Virus record (IMG/VR): IMGVR_UViG_3300048839_000345
Location: 1-54,169 of that record
Length of the DNA: 54,169 nucleotides
Source: a virus
Reading direction: 5' to 3' (one strand)
Positions 17,201 through 23,592 of the stretch are shown in pieces (the stretch's first letter is position 1; the number at the start of each line of letters is the position of its first letter). The position numbers were made by a program, and so were the translations under genes. The notes below the pieces were generated by a model that was not told the DNA's origin, did no database searches, and saw nothing but the letters and a program-made list of their open reading frames with translations.

Positions 17201-20154
17201 TCGTCACCTCGACGGCGGCCGACGCGCGCACGCCAGACGAAATTGCAGCCAAGCTGGGCTTCGCAGACGGGGAGACCATGCTCAACATGCTGGCGCTCAT
17301 GGGCAACCGCGACCAGTGGGTCAAAGAGGAAACCGACCGGCGCATGCGGGAGGAGTTCGGCGACCCGATGGCGGACGGCACGTTCGAGGAAGAGGCCCGC
17401 GTCATCGCCGAGGCTGAGGTGATGTCCCGCGCCGCCGAGATCGAGATGGAAGCACTGGCCCGCGCTGTGGGGGAGCCTGCCGCCTCGAAGCTCGCCAAAG
17501 AAATGGCGATGGACTCGCTGGGTCTGATGACGGTCAAGGAACTGGAGGGCTGGGAGCGGTTTCTGAACGCCGAGCGCCGCGAGATGAACAACACGCTGGA
17601 GGCCGTCAAGCGCGGCGACATGGTGCAGGCGTTCATTCACAAGCGGCGGCAGCTGGTGAACATGCACCTCGCCCGGGCCGCGCGCGAAAAGTCGATTGCG
17701 ATTGAGAAAACCCGCAAGGACCTGCTGACCTACTATTCGTCCAAGGGCCGCCGGGACAAGATCGCGCCGGACTATCTGGAAAAGATCGAGGCCCTTCTGG
17801 AGGGGTATGAGCTGCGCGCCTCGAAGCAGGGGCCGGGCGAGCAGAAGCGGCGGATGTCGGCGAAGGAGTATGTGGACCAGATGATCGCCGATGGCCGCGA
17901 GGCTGAAATTGCGCCGGAAGCGATGATGCTGGCGGAGATGGCAGGCAACAAAGTCTGGCGCGGCCTGACGGCGGATGAGGTCGATTACCTTGCCGGGACG
18001 GTGAAGAACCTGGCCCACCTTGGCCGCACCAAAGGGCGGCTGATGCGAGAGCAGGAGAAGCGCCGGTTTGACGCTGTGGTGGCGGAATTGGTGGATACGC
18101 TGATGGCGGCGCCAAGTTCGCGCCCGCGCGGCAAGTCGTTCTCTCCGGGCGCGGTGGAGGAAGTCACGACCCGCGCGAGCCAGTTTGATGCCAAGCTCAC
18201 AAAGATCCAGGACGAGCTTGAACTTCTGGACGGGCGCGAAGCAGGGCCGCTGCAAACTACGCTGCTGCTTCCCATGGAGCAGGCGGATGTCCGTAAGGGC
18301 ACAATGATGCGGGGCGCCATCAAGGAAATTCGCCGCCTCTGGAATGATGTGCCGGCCCAACTTCGTCGCCAGACCTTGAGCCGCCGGGTGGCAACGCCTG
18401 AGCTTAAACTTCCGACCAATGAGAACATGACCTTGATGGACGTGGTCATCATCGGTCTCAACTGGGGCAACGCTGGCAATCGCCAGGCCCTCATTGATGG
18501 ATACGGCTGGGACCCTGCCTCTGTTGAGGCCGTTCTGGATCGCTATCTGACAAACGAGCACTGGCAATTCATCGAGGGTGTCTGGAGCCTGATCGGCTCC
18601 TACAAGGCCGACGCTTTTGCTCTTGAAAAACGCATCACCGGTGTCGAACCAAAAGCCGTGGAAGGCATCACCTTCACGCTACCGTCTGGCCGCGTGGTGA
18701 AGGGGCAGTACTACCCGCTCAAGTACGATGCCGATCAGGAAAGCGCACTCTCGGTCAAACAGCAAAAGCTGGACGAGAAGCAGATGCTGTCCGAGATGGG
18801 GCTTTCGTTCTCGAAGCCCATGACAAAGACGGGTCACCTGATCTCGCGCGTCGGCTCCGGCGGCAAGCCGGTGAAGGTGTCGATTGATGTCTTCTATGAG
18901 CATGTCGAGAATGTCGTGCATGACATCGCGTTCCGCCCAGCGGTGATTGATGCGTTCAAGATTATCCGTGATCCGCGCTTTACTCAGGCGTACATCGACG
19001 CGGCCGGTAAGGCTCAGTATGACCGGCTGCTGCCATGGCTGCACTCCATTGCCACCAACAACCGGGCGCGGTTCTCCTCGACCTTCGCCAGGACGATGAC
19101 GTTCTTCCGGGGCAGCTGGTCCATCGCGATTATGGGCTACTCCTTCAGCACGGCGACCCAGCAGCTGACCGGCTATCTGGAGGCGGGGACCGAGATCGGG
19201 GGGCGGTGGGTTATGCAAGGCGCGCTCAAGTCCCTGTCGATGGGGCCTGCCTCGTTCTGGCGTGAATGGGCGTTCATCCGCGACCGAAGCGAGTACCTGT
19301 CCAACCGCGTGGCGTTCGGCAAGGAGCGTGACATTCGAGCCGTCCGCACCCGAGCAACGATTGGCGGGCCGCTGACACCCATCGGTGACAACGCGTTCGT
19401 GTTCCTCAGCGTGATGGATGCGATTGTCGGCACCGCTGTCTGGCGCGGCGCTTATGACAAAGCGATGGCTGGCAAGGTCAAGGGCATTACCAACGGCGAG
19501 GAAGACGCTGCGATTGCTTACGCTGACCGGGCGGTCCAGCGGTCCCTGTCGTCTGGCGAAACGTATGCCCTGCCTGAAATCATGCGTGAGGGCGAGATCA
19601 GCGCGTTGATGACCATGGTCTATTCCTATGGCTCGAAAACCTACAACCGCCAGCGTGTCCGCAACATGAAACTGCGGCAGGGCCGCATTGGTGTGGCAGA
19701 GTTCACGATCAACACGCTGATTGCTTTCACGGCTGTGCCGATCCTGGCCGCTCTGCTGGCTGGCAGGTTGTGGCCGGATGACGAGGAAGAATGGGAAGAG
19801 CGCGGCGATGATGTCGGCAACGAAATCCTGATGAACGCGGCCGGCACTACGCCTTTTGTGCGGGACATGATTACGCTGCTCGCCAAGCCTCAGTATGGCT
19901 ACCAGCTGTCCCCGGTCCAGAGCACGTTTGAGCAGATCGGCGTGGCGACCCGCTCGGCCGCCGAAGGCAAGACCTTCGACAACGAATACCAAGTCAAGCA
20001 GGCGGTCATGGCCATCAGCACGATATTCCGCCTGCCGGGCGGCCAGCTGTTTGAAACCGGTGACTACGTGTACGACCTTTACATGGGCGATGAGGACCCA
20101 TTGGAAGACCCCGCAGACGCGGCACGGGAGGCGTTCATTCGGAGCGAACGGTAG
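8239..20154 (+). CDS. Giant polyvalent ejection protein (T7 gp16 position)
   Basis: 3971 residues in one frame, with SD CAGGAG at 8228-8233. It occupies the place of T7 gp16 but is about three times longer. Visible parts: helical N-terminus with a Gly/Ala-rich hydrophobic zone (about 270-330); an ART-like domain from about 940 (FHGTTAKFDQF, GEGAQAFGPGHYF) to about 1240; a zincin-like peptidase with H1272-E1273-GA-H1276 and E1330/E1334; a helical domain about 1760-2090 with a KIGNGFFMNLYGEFGQLTMD phrase; polyvalent-protein modules about 2260-2790 (QWKGMI, LALEEIQSDWHQQGR, WIPGNVQ); and a long helical C-terminus with a membrane segment near 3825-3845. I infer co-ejection of toxin or defence-modifying domains into the host. 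The last 700 residues resemble the conserved end of phage polyvalent proteins. Confidence 0.85.
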   Translation: MADGTDPVSLEEQRRQAADRLFAQEMADEDQRKAFRQQSWDMTQPPPDQAGEALQLGNKFGVPRKAVEADPDYWKRRDQEARRKLLMEASPRTMAWLDDEDNYAVAKDDVDILSQIESTFSKIGYAAKGGFQRFAAVGVAGERQAMGETMEFYRQRDEWEARQERRKKLGQDAPRGWRTVRVPDVGTISGFDVPISYGNLDTAPVASGIVREEVRKALPESMRPMFASQVGIDDAKAVRGVLERRMATVDARARAKVEEFTETLEKAQTGNYVADGLLSGVTSLTEMAPSMAAFFALRGRGGATVASGAMGVQVAGAEYLEGIYNLNLSERDASDRALLQAGVEIVTERISLGYLDELLKSDRGFVSKLALSMGQEQIQEQFATLGNRLVDIPYVDQDMTIGRFVEETPYYAGQTALATLVASGITNTTLIGLDTAVRDMVERSLLSQPSAGDAAIDAVLKKAKESRLGKRSPEKLKDVLDRQAAGTGVETVTVDLDELAQTLKAKGVELSDALDGLGVPRDELQQKWENFGEIEVKLSDLATSDLMRLHGAETQANTRRNDDPYTPARKEKMRAALDPEMRETAKRIYDDLQNGADMAEKEQQVADRVRQRIRGAGILAEREQENASVAIQTAMVTTLARRVGADPLEFFDQHYPRIQGSIDGMVAEEGALESSASPSNKEARLAFFEAMPEVLESARRHSEKIRGNADSVDADLSNPGFLERQYLEDLNRKKNELNEKAQDANQAGDAVAYEAFADQADEVRQQIKAEEARQKQAVKRAMEEGALESGATSIVARGEYSRGLGAFSVEIVPEQRADGSYVLTRKITDESGERQEYFSKDGSWQSGRPSTVVFGANIGQITEGPEVFPDISSALQMGRDAGLPEGASIVSGNVAAGDLLAQEITMPDLDNKDEVEAALNDPETDVLPLTEGMQILELDEFIAFHGTTAKFDQFKSDKIGAGEGAQAFGPGHYFTQSAGVANWYRKRMKKLSPGIKLGKESFNKANPAHFALAEYWKYRDKFLHHDLFGGYRSLASDMTHSGALERAIFSLQYEIDQIESPFLYPGRAASEYAAADRPVIRDRKELAAFLKQGLSYLKTLDPKSSKGIPKPRKPTIRGGGNIYTVAVKLPAEATIQYDKPFGQQPAAVQKAFREAAEAGTLGEVADLIAKYGAATRMGPLVAALKKSDTPAMEIMRRNGVRGVRYLDGMSRGKRNPANQTFNYVVFNDGDVKVLDRKGLLFQELDQQRRGQFSPSRNIITMFEAADVTTLMHEGAHWYLAEIERMAMAENAHPFVTEQWEAVKKWGKVGPDFRMYDDMGRVTPEGRELQEAFAETFEVYLQTGKAPVPSLREAFRAFKQWITALWRDIRTGKIRLPERANLSPEITRVMDRMLAVDEEIESQTAEVVTKAEAMANDLYDRGIITKRQRDAAIMNLEQAREAAKEDLMAQIMQAEMRVREAQLSAEQRRIKGDVTREYDRSAVGRAVSWLGYGTWKGDVPVSETEGLDSEVEFYQSIRTATRMPMEDIYAWVVNNVDSKIQQFSSGDEGTMMSWRLSDAPDAPRVLLSIRLSRKGRADVNLFLNNKMADALDEISDPVERSRIATEMFSQAIMVMRQYSAETPDLKAFNFIAAENEKAGRKAKSREELYRFMLSTMRMDGYTAYEIGSQTSVVRQADGVKSADPLFDGAGFVMIRDGVDVDEFARNEILRGSQSGGDAGEVVTALTAVRLSRPARGGMDRGRLEAGRADPGGAVDDTLGQSPLTPENYKPVEEIASVDDSFAFARSQPFATNRELKVEMQRRVESAAEDNNADLSDEDYLVRMTERDARSALIGNANAVGWYDEKVRKSITALTLLHPELETDAEARFAFTWALAVTSNGLKVDKNFELAETVYSAWKASSADGASRRMPTNVGIGQAAGAINKSLGLYNTLVEKHGVQVVLEFMTARQTVKQVQDFTGENVSGENLTTEVFGAAALGPKIGNGFFMNLYGEFGQLTMDRWLMRTWGRWNATLITDYSRQARESRKKLGALLKLLSNEDKRALEKIIRRPIKLREIDEVGLAIQRASQKPALREKMNELGWFGNDEPSEITDILGPFPKGKPRKSVGAEVRKRGNALAKYLDGQKEQPSGPPERAKIRAVFARALDNLKNDFPTLTMADLQALLWYPEKRLYDTAKAKEGEETEGYEDDEAPDYANAARNLVVSKGVSEASVRDAYARIDADVQAARRAGRVERGGQGRSGDGSLGTQDGALQDDTLGQEAAPTFYSALGRFIASSNTARAPAAQWKGMISNAPGVKAEEVEWTGVMDWLDASEGPVTREALAAFVEANGVRVEEVSKGGAGAAPAFQIDGEFNVPAIRDAIGRALRDGATDYGDLQMNLENDGDFYRYMERSYPEYFEEDEADSGRLAERVLEDAEVNFGAATKFESYVLPGGTGYTELLLTIPKVRGPETHWDEDSVVAHTRFKERTGPNGERVLALEEIQSDWHQQGREDGYEQTVDPQVAEDARAAFEKARIERNAADKAILDFIAEMEKPDLRTLFEAIYWGSSRDSAFFDDLVESVYATADFRNLTEQQQQLIRRRGLQELRMNYTGFSKEARAQISELGANFDAAQLRFTEADTAYMNAAYPGGVPNAPFKNNAWANLVLKRMIRYAAENGFDAVAWIPGNVQNGQIVEDTGDNRGDFYDKIVPNLASKLGKKYGAKVGRMPLDAATRDEGNRRLGYEVVDENGDQYDSFDTIQAAQQAAEDAGPGYAVRGLGAPPVMFHSLPITPELAAAAMTEGFPLFQRGDPKGWGETAPPPDLPPMRLDLEAVRELYGEDAVRRLPKPIRDRSRDKTSIDGMMDIIRANVKTLKRKPPMTLFQYIRSRKARTVAGQTVPIKKWGIKGAADELKAMNREDLINETNGIHIDYVRESAAEAGYLPEDATLNDFLNAIDREARGEPVYSRFDQKEVEDQRFAKEWADWLDSQGVDMFEANQKKLKAEIAKIVTSTAADARTPDEIAAKLGFADGETMLNMLALMGNRDQWVKEETDRRMREEFGDPMADGTFEEEARVIAEAEVMSRAAEIEMEALARAVGEPAASKLAKEMAMDSLGLMTVKELEGWERFLNAERREMNNTLEAVKRGDMVQAFIHKRRQLVNMHLARAAREKSIAIEKTRKDLLTYYSSKGRRDKIAPDYLEKIEALLEGYELRASKQGPGEQKRRMSAKEYVDQMIADGREAEIAPEAMMLAEMAGNKVWRGLTADEVDYLAGTVKNLAHLGRTKGRLMREQEKRRFDAVVAELVDTLMAAPSSRPRGKSFSPGAVEEVTTRASQFDAKLTKIQDELELLDGREAGPLQTTLLLPMEQADVRKGTMMRGAIKEIRRLWNDVPAQLRRQTLSRRVATPELKLPTNENMTLMDVVIIGLNWGNAGNRQALIDGYGWDPASVEAVLDRYLTNEHWQFIEGVWSLIGSYKADAFALEKRITGVEPKAVEGITFTLPSGRVVKGQYYPLKYDADQESALSVKQQKLDEKQMLSEMGLSFSKPMTKTGHLISRVGSGGKPVKVSIDVFYEHVENVVHDIAFRPAVIDAFKIIRDPRFTQAYIDAAGKAQYDRLLPWLHSIATNNRARFSSTFARTMTFFRGSWSIAIMGYSFSTATQQLTGYLEAGTEIGGRWVMQGALKSLSMGPASFWREWAFIRDRSEYLSNRVAFGKERDIRAVRTRATIGGPLTPIGDNAFVFLSVMDAIVGTAVWRGAYDKAMAGKVKGITNGEEDAAIAYADRAVQRSLSSGETYALPEIMREGEISALMTMVYSYGSKTYNRQRVRNMKLRQGRIGVAEFTINTLIAFTAVPILAALLAGRLWPDDEEEWEERGDDVGNEILMNAAGTTPFVRDMITLLAKPQYGYQLSPVQSTFEQIGVATRSAAEGKTFDNEYQVKQAVMAISTIFRLPGGQLFETGDYVYDLYMGDEDPLEDPADAAREAFIRSER
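10240..10601 (+). repeat. 17-nt direct repeats bracketing an in-frame insert
   Basis: The same 17 bases (gaggagggggcgctgga) occur at 10240-10256 and 10585-10601, exactly 345 bp (115 codons) apart and in the same frame. Both encode EEGALE. The segment between is helical and richer in Lys/Asn than its surroundings. This looks like a domain inserted or duplicated by recombination inside the giant gene. Confidence 0.7.
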
Positions 20155-20168
20155 CCATCCACCGTCCA

Positions 20169-20190
20169 CCAACACCCGCCGGTTTATGGT
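20169..20190 (+). promoter_or_regulatory. Candidate late promoter element, copy 2
   Basis: CCAAC (20169-20173), 11 nt, TATGGT (20185-20190), only 6 nt before the ATG at 20197. The flanking tccaccgt and caacaccc are shared with the copy at 25885. If it is a promoter the transcript would be nearly leaderless, which is tolerated in alphaproteobacteria. Confidence 0.3.
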
Positions 20191-20196
20191 GGCACC

Positions 20197-20610
20197 ATGC
20201 TGGACAGACGACCGCCACCCCGCTCCGAGTTCGACAGCGACGCCGCGTGGGGTCGTGCCCGAGCCTTGTATTTCAAGAACCTTCCCCAACGGAAAGCGCC
20301 CGAACCGGTCGTGATTGAGCGGGAGGTGATCCGCGAGGTGCCTGTCGAGGTGATCCGCGAGGTCGAAGTGATCCGGGAGGTGCGCGTTGAAGCGTCCCCG
20401 GCTGAGATCGAAATACCGGCGTTTCTGCGCCCCATCCCGGGAGAGGACTTCATTGCCTCCGAACTGCAGCCCGGCGAGTCAATGGACGAGGCCGGCGAGC
20501 GCCTGCGCCTGGAACTGGAAATCCTGCTGAACCGGGAAAAGAATGGCCCCCTGAGCGAGAGTTCGGAGGCGCGCAAACGTGAACTGACGAGTGGACTTGG
20601 AAGGGGCTGA
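20197..20610 (+). CDS. Hypothetical protein with VIREV repeats
   Basis: 137 residues. The N-terminus is Arg/Pro-rich. Residues about 38-65 form a run of short repeats built on VIREV/VEVIREV, which alternates hydrophobic and charged residues and could be an extended beta strand or coiled-coil linker. The C-terminal third is acidic and helical (GERLRLELEILLNREK). No family is recognised. It starts the gene block that leads to the lysis cassette. Confidence 0.6.
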   Translation: MLDRRPPPRSEFDSDAAWGRARALYFKNLPQRKAPEPVVIEREVIREVPVEVIREVEVIREVRVEASPAEIEIPAFLRPIPGEDFIASELQPGESMDEAGERLRLELEILLNREKNGPLSESSEARKRELTSGLGRG

Positions 20611-20612
20611 GT

Positions 20613-21014
20613 TTGGCAGATGGGGAAGGCAAGGACGTTTACGATGTCCTGATGGGCATGAACGCGCAGCTAAGCCGAGTGGAGGCGAAGGTGGATGGGC
20701 TGGTCAGCCATGAACGCATGGCCGAGATTGTGAACGCCTCCCGCCGGGAATGGCGTGACGACATCCGCACGTCTCTGGCTGAAGCGCGCCATGAGCGGCA
20801 GAACGATATTCAGAAATCTGTCAGTGAGGCCGAAGCGCGACTGAGAGCAGAGATTCGCTCGTCTAATACTGAGCAGGATCGGCGCAATGAGGCGCGCGAG
20901 GAACTGATCGAAAAGACGGCTAAAAGCGTGCGTCTGCAGTTCATTGGTATCATGGGCATGGCCCTGACCGGACTTGCTTATGCACTTTATCAAATAGCAT
21001 TCAGGGGTGGGTGA
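20613..21014 (+). CDS. Coiled-coil protein with C-terminal membrane anchor
   Basis: 133 residues from a TTG start 2 nt after the previous stop (an internal ATG exists at codon 14). Residues about 15-100 are a charged coiled coil. Residues about 107-127 are a single hydrophobic segment (FIGIMGMALTGLAYALYQIA) followed by a short tail. This tail-anchored layout is seen in phage lysis-associated proteins of unknown function near endolysins. It is translationally coupled to the next gene by TGATG. Confidence 0.65.
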   Translation: MADGEGKDVYDVLMGMNAQLSRVEAKVDGLVSHERMAEIVNASRREWRDDIRTSLAEARHERQNDIQKSVSEAEARLRAEIRSSNTEQDRRNEAREELIEKTAKSVRLQFIGIMGMALTGLAYALYQIAFRGG

Positions 21015-22141
21015 TGGCACTGCCGCTGGGACTGAAATCGGTTCACGAAGAGCGCCGGCTGATGAAGCTGGGTTTGGCTATTGGCTTGGCCGTGATGACC
21101 ATTGCGCTGTCGTTTGTGAACGGTACGGGCGCATGGGTCAGCACCAAGTCTGTTGCTTTCACGGGGCTGGCCATCGGCGCTGAGGTGGCGCTGGTGTTTA
21201 TGTTTTCGCTGGTCGTGCTGTCGGAAACGCGCCTGCGGCAGGTCGTGGGCGGGCTGATCTTCTGCGGTCTCGCCTGGTTCTGTGTCGAGAACGGCAAGGC
21301 CGGTGTCCGACACTGGATGGATGACGTGTTCGTGGGCGATCCTGTTTCCCTGCGGGCGCAGGCTGACCTTTTGGATGCTGAGGCTGTAAAGCTGGATAGC
21401 CTGCCAGAAGATACCAAGACCGAGGCGACCGAGGATCGTCGGGCTGTGCGGGACGAACTAGCCGAACTGAAGGCCGAACTGGACCTGATGACCAGTGAAA
21501 CCCGGATCGAAGAAGCACAACGCAAGCTGACGGCGCTGGGGCTCTACACAGGCCGCATCGACGGTATCCGGGCTGAACTGACTGAGCAGGCCATGCGGCA
21601 GCGTGGTGAGGCCGTACGCAAGCGTATGGAGATATTGCAGAACCGGCTCGATCAGAACGCCGGGGTGAGTGTTGCCGAGACGGCGCTGGCGCCTGCCCAG
21701 ACGCGCCGCATCGAGGCGATCGAACTGCGCCGTCAGGCTGACGAGGTGGTCAAGCGTGAATGGTGGGCGCAGATCCTGCTGATCGTGGCTGAGGCTGCCC
21801 GCTCATTTGGCGTGTGGGCGTTCCTGATGGCGGGCACGCGCAAGACGGCGCGGGTCAATGTCGAGGCGCCTGGTCACGGGCAGATGAGCGAAGAAGACCG
21901 GGCGGCGCTCGACAAGGCGCTGGCCGATATGGCGCGCGAGAAGGAAGTGCGGGAGGCTGATCCTGTTGTCGCTGATCCTGTTGTGGTCGAGCCTGAGCCT
22001 GACGAACCTGAGGCAACTAACGAGAAGATGACGACTGCCGAAGCAGCGCGGCAGGGTGGGATTGCGTCCCAACTGGCCCGCAAAATCAGGAAGCAGGACA
22101 AGCGCGTGCCGGTTGGGCCGAACGAGTGGGGGCAGGCATGA
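21014..22141 (+). CDS. Multi-span membrane protein with coiled-coil insert
   Basis: 375 residues. Three hydrophobic segments lie near the N-terminus (about 20-38, 48-68 and 76-92), followed by a charged helical region (about 115-240), another hydrophobic segment (WWAQILLIVAEAARSFGVWA, about 248-270) and an acidic Pro/Val-rich tail. The overall plan matches the leftward protein at 28795-29532, suggesting a shared or paralogous type. No family is recognised. It overlaps the Hsp70-like gene by ATGA. Confidence 0.65.
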   Translation: MALPLGLKSVHEERRLMKLGLAIGLAVMTIALSFVNGTGAWVSTKSVAFTGLAIGAEVALVFMFSLVVLSETRLRQVVGGLIFCGLAWFCVENGKAGVRHWMDDVFVGDPVSLRAQADLLDAEAVKLDSLPEDTKTEATEDRRAVRDELAELKAELDLMTSETRIEEAQRKLTALGLYTGRIDGIRAELTEQAMRQRGEAVRKRMEILQNRLDQNAGVSVAETALAPAQTRRIEAIELRRQADEVVKREWWAQILLIVAEAARSFGVWAFLMAGTRKTARVNVEAPGHGQMSEEDRAALDKALADMAREKEVREADPVVADPVVVEPEPDEPEATNEKMTTAEAARQGGIASQLARKIRKQDKRVPVGPNEWGQA

Positions 22142-23592
22142 TGATTGGCATCGACTTCGGCACCACGAACTCTGGCGCCGCGATCTACACACCGCAGGGC
22201 GCCCAGATGATCGAGACGGTGGAGGGCAATGACACTATGCCGTCTGCCGTGGCGCAGACCGAGACCGGCTTTGTCACCGGGCAGACGGCGCTGCGACAGT
22301 TGAGCGAGAACCCGGACTTCACGTTCAAGGCGGTTAAGCGCTTCCTTGGCGTTGACTATCACGCTGATGAGCATGGCGACTTCCAGCTGGCCGAAGGGCC
22401 GGACGGCAAGGTCTGGTGGAAGGGCCGGGACGGCCTCGTGCCGGGGACTGTGCTGGTGGCTGAGGTGCTGAAATCCATCCTGCGGGCGGCCGAGTTCCGG
22501 CTGGGCAAGCGGCCCACAGGGGCGGTTATTGCCGTGCCGGTGGACTACCGCGACCCGCAGCGCAAGGCGATTGAGGAGGCGGCGCGGCTGGCCGGGCTGG
22601 AGCAGGTCAGGCTGTTTGAGGAGCCGTTCTGCGCTGCCCTCTCCTATGGCTACGGGCACGAAGGGTTTGCCAATATTGCGGTCTATGACCTTGGCGGCGG
22701 GACGTTCGACATCACGATCCTGTCGATGAAGGACGGCGCGATGAACGTGCGGGGCATGAACGGCATCGGCTTCCTGGGCGGCACGGACTTTGACAGGCGA
22801 CTGACGGACTATTGTGTTGACCGGTTTTTCCAGGATGAGGGTGAAGACCTGAAAGCCAAGCCGCATTGCATGGTTCACCTGACAAAAAAGGCCGAGGACA
22901 CGAAGATCGCCCTGTCGGGTCACGAGAAGGCGCGGGTCTATCTGGAAAATTTCGTGGTTGCGGGCGATGGCATCAAGTCGATGAACTACCCCGTCTCGCG
23001 CGAAGACTTCGAGCAGATGACCAAAGACCTCATCAAGCGGACGATTTCTGCCGTCGATGATGCCTTGAAGCAAGCTGACATGACCGAGCGCGACATTCAC
23101 CATATCGTGCTGGTCGGCGGCCAGTCGCGCATGCCGCTGATCCATAAGGTGCTGGCCAAGAAGTTCGGGGCGCACAAGCTGGCGATCGGGCAGAAGCCTG
23201 AGTTTGCGGTTGCGCTGGGCGCCGCGCTGCATGCGGCCGAGATCGAGGGCCGCATCAAGCCGAGCGTCCTGCAGCGCATCGCGCCGTCCACGATCAGTGT
23301 TTGCCGTTTTGGTGGCGCGGCTTATGCGGTGCTGCCGAAGGGCTCGGCCTATCCGTTCAGCAAGAGCGTCGAGCTGCGCCCCGCCGGCGAAGACCAGACA
23401 ACCATGTGCGTTGAGATTGTGCAGGGGGAGGCGCTGGCGGCTGAGGAAAATACGCTCCTCACGCGGCACGTCCTGAGCATCGAGGCGGGCAGTGATGCAA
23501 CGGTCTCCCTGCGGATTGAGGCAGACCAAAACGGGCAGCTGACGATCCTGGTGGACGATCAGGTCGTATACGGCATGAGGGAAGCGGCATGA
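22138..23592 (+). CDS. Hsp70/DnaK-like chaperone, lidless
   Basis: 484 residues with the actin-like ATPase signature complete. Phosphate-1 is IDFGTTNSG (about 4-12), phosphate-2 YDLGGGTFDIT (about 183-193), and the adenosine motif IVLVGGQSRMPLI (about 322-334). A beta-sandwich-like substrate domain follows (about 388-480), and the chain ends without the helical lid that makes bacterial DnaK about 640 residues. It probably binds and hydrolyses ATP and holds peptides, perhaps folding the giant or tail proteins or acting on host targets. It is tightly coupled by 4-nt overlaps upstream and downstream. Phage genomes rarely encode Hsp70. Confidence 0.9.
   Translation: MMIGIDFGTTNSGAAIYTPQGAQMIETVEGNDTMPSAVAQTETGFVTGQTALRQLSENPDFTFKAVKRFLGVDYHADEHGDFQLAEGPDGKVWWKGRDGLVPGTVLVAEVLKSILRAAEFRLGKRPTGAVIAVPVDYRDPQRKAIEEAARLAGLEQVRLFEEPFCAALSYGYGHEGFANIAVYDLGGGTFDITILSMKDGAMNVRGMNGIGFLGGTDFDRRLTDYCVDRFFQDEGEDLKAKPHCMVHLTKKAEDTKIALSGHEKARVYLENFVVAGDGIKSMNYPVSREDFEQMTKDLIKRTISAVDDALKQADMTERDIHHIVLVGGQSRMPLIHKVLAKKFGAHKLAIGQKPEFAVALGAALHAAEIEGRIKPSVLQRIAPSTISVCRFGGAAYAVLPKGSAYPFSKSVELRPAGEDQTTMCVEIVQGEALAAEENTLLTRHVLSIEAGSDATVSLRIEADQNGQLTILVDDQVVYGMREAA

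Noticed and set aside
8239-20154. N4-type virion RNA polymerase as identity of the giant protein
   Set aside because: Size would fit, but I see no polymerase motifs. Modules and neighbours instead fit a polyvalent gp16-position protein.
15004-20289. Leftward open frames of 510, 551 and 536 codons
   Set aside because: All are antisense to the giant gene and lack domain signals or ribosome sites.
21874-23529. 551-codon leftward open frame
   Set aside because: Antisense to the Hsp70-like gene, whose motifs are unambiguous.
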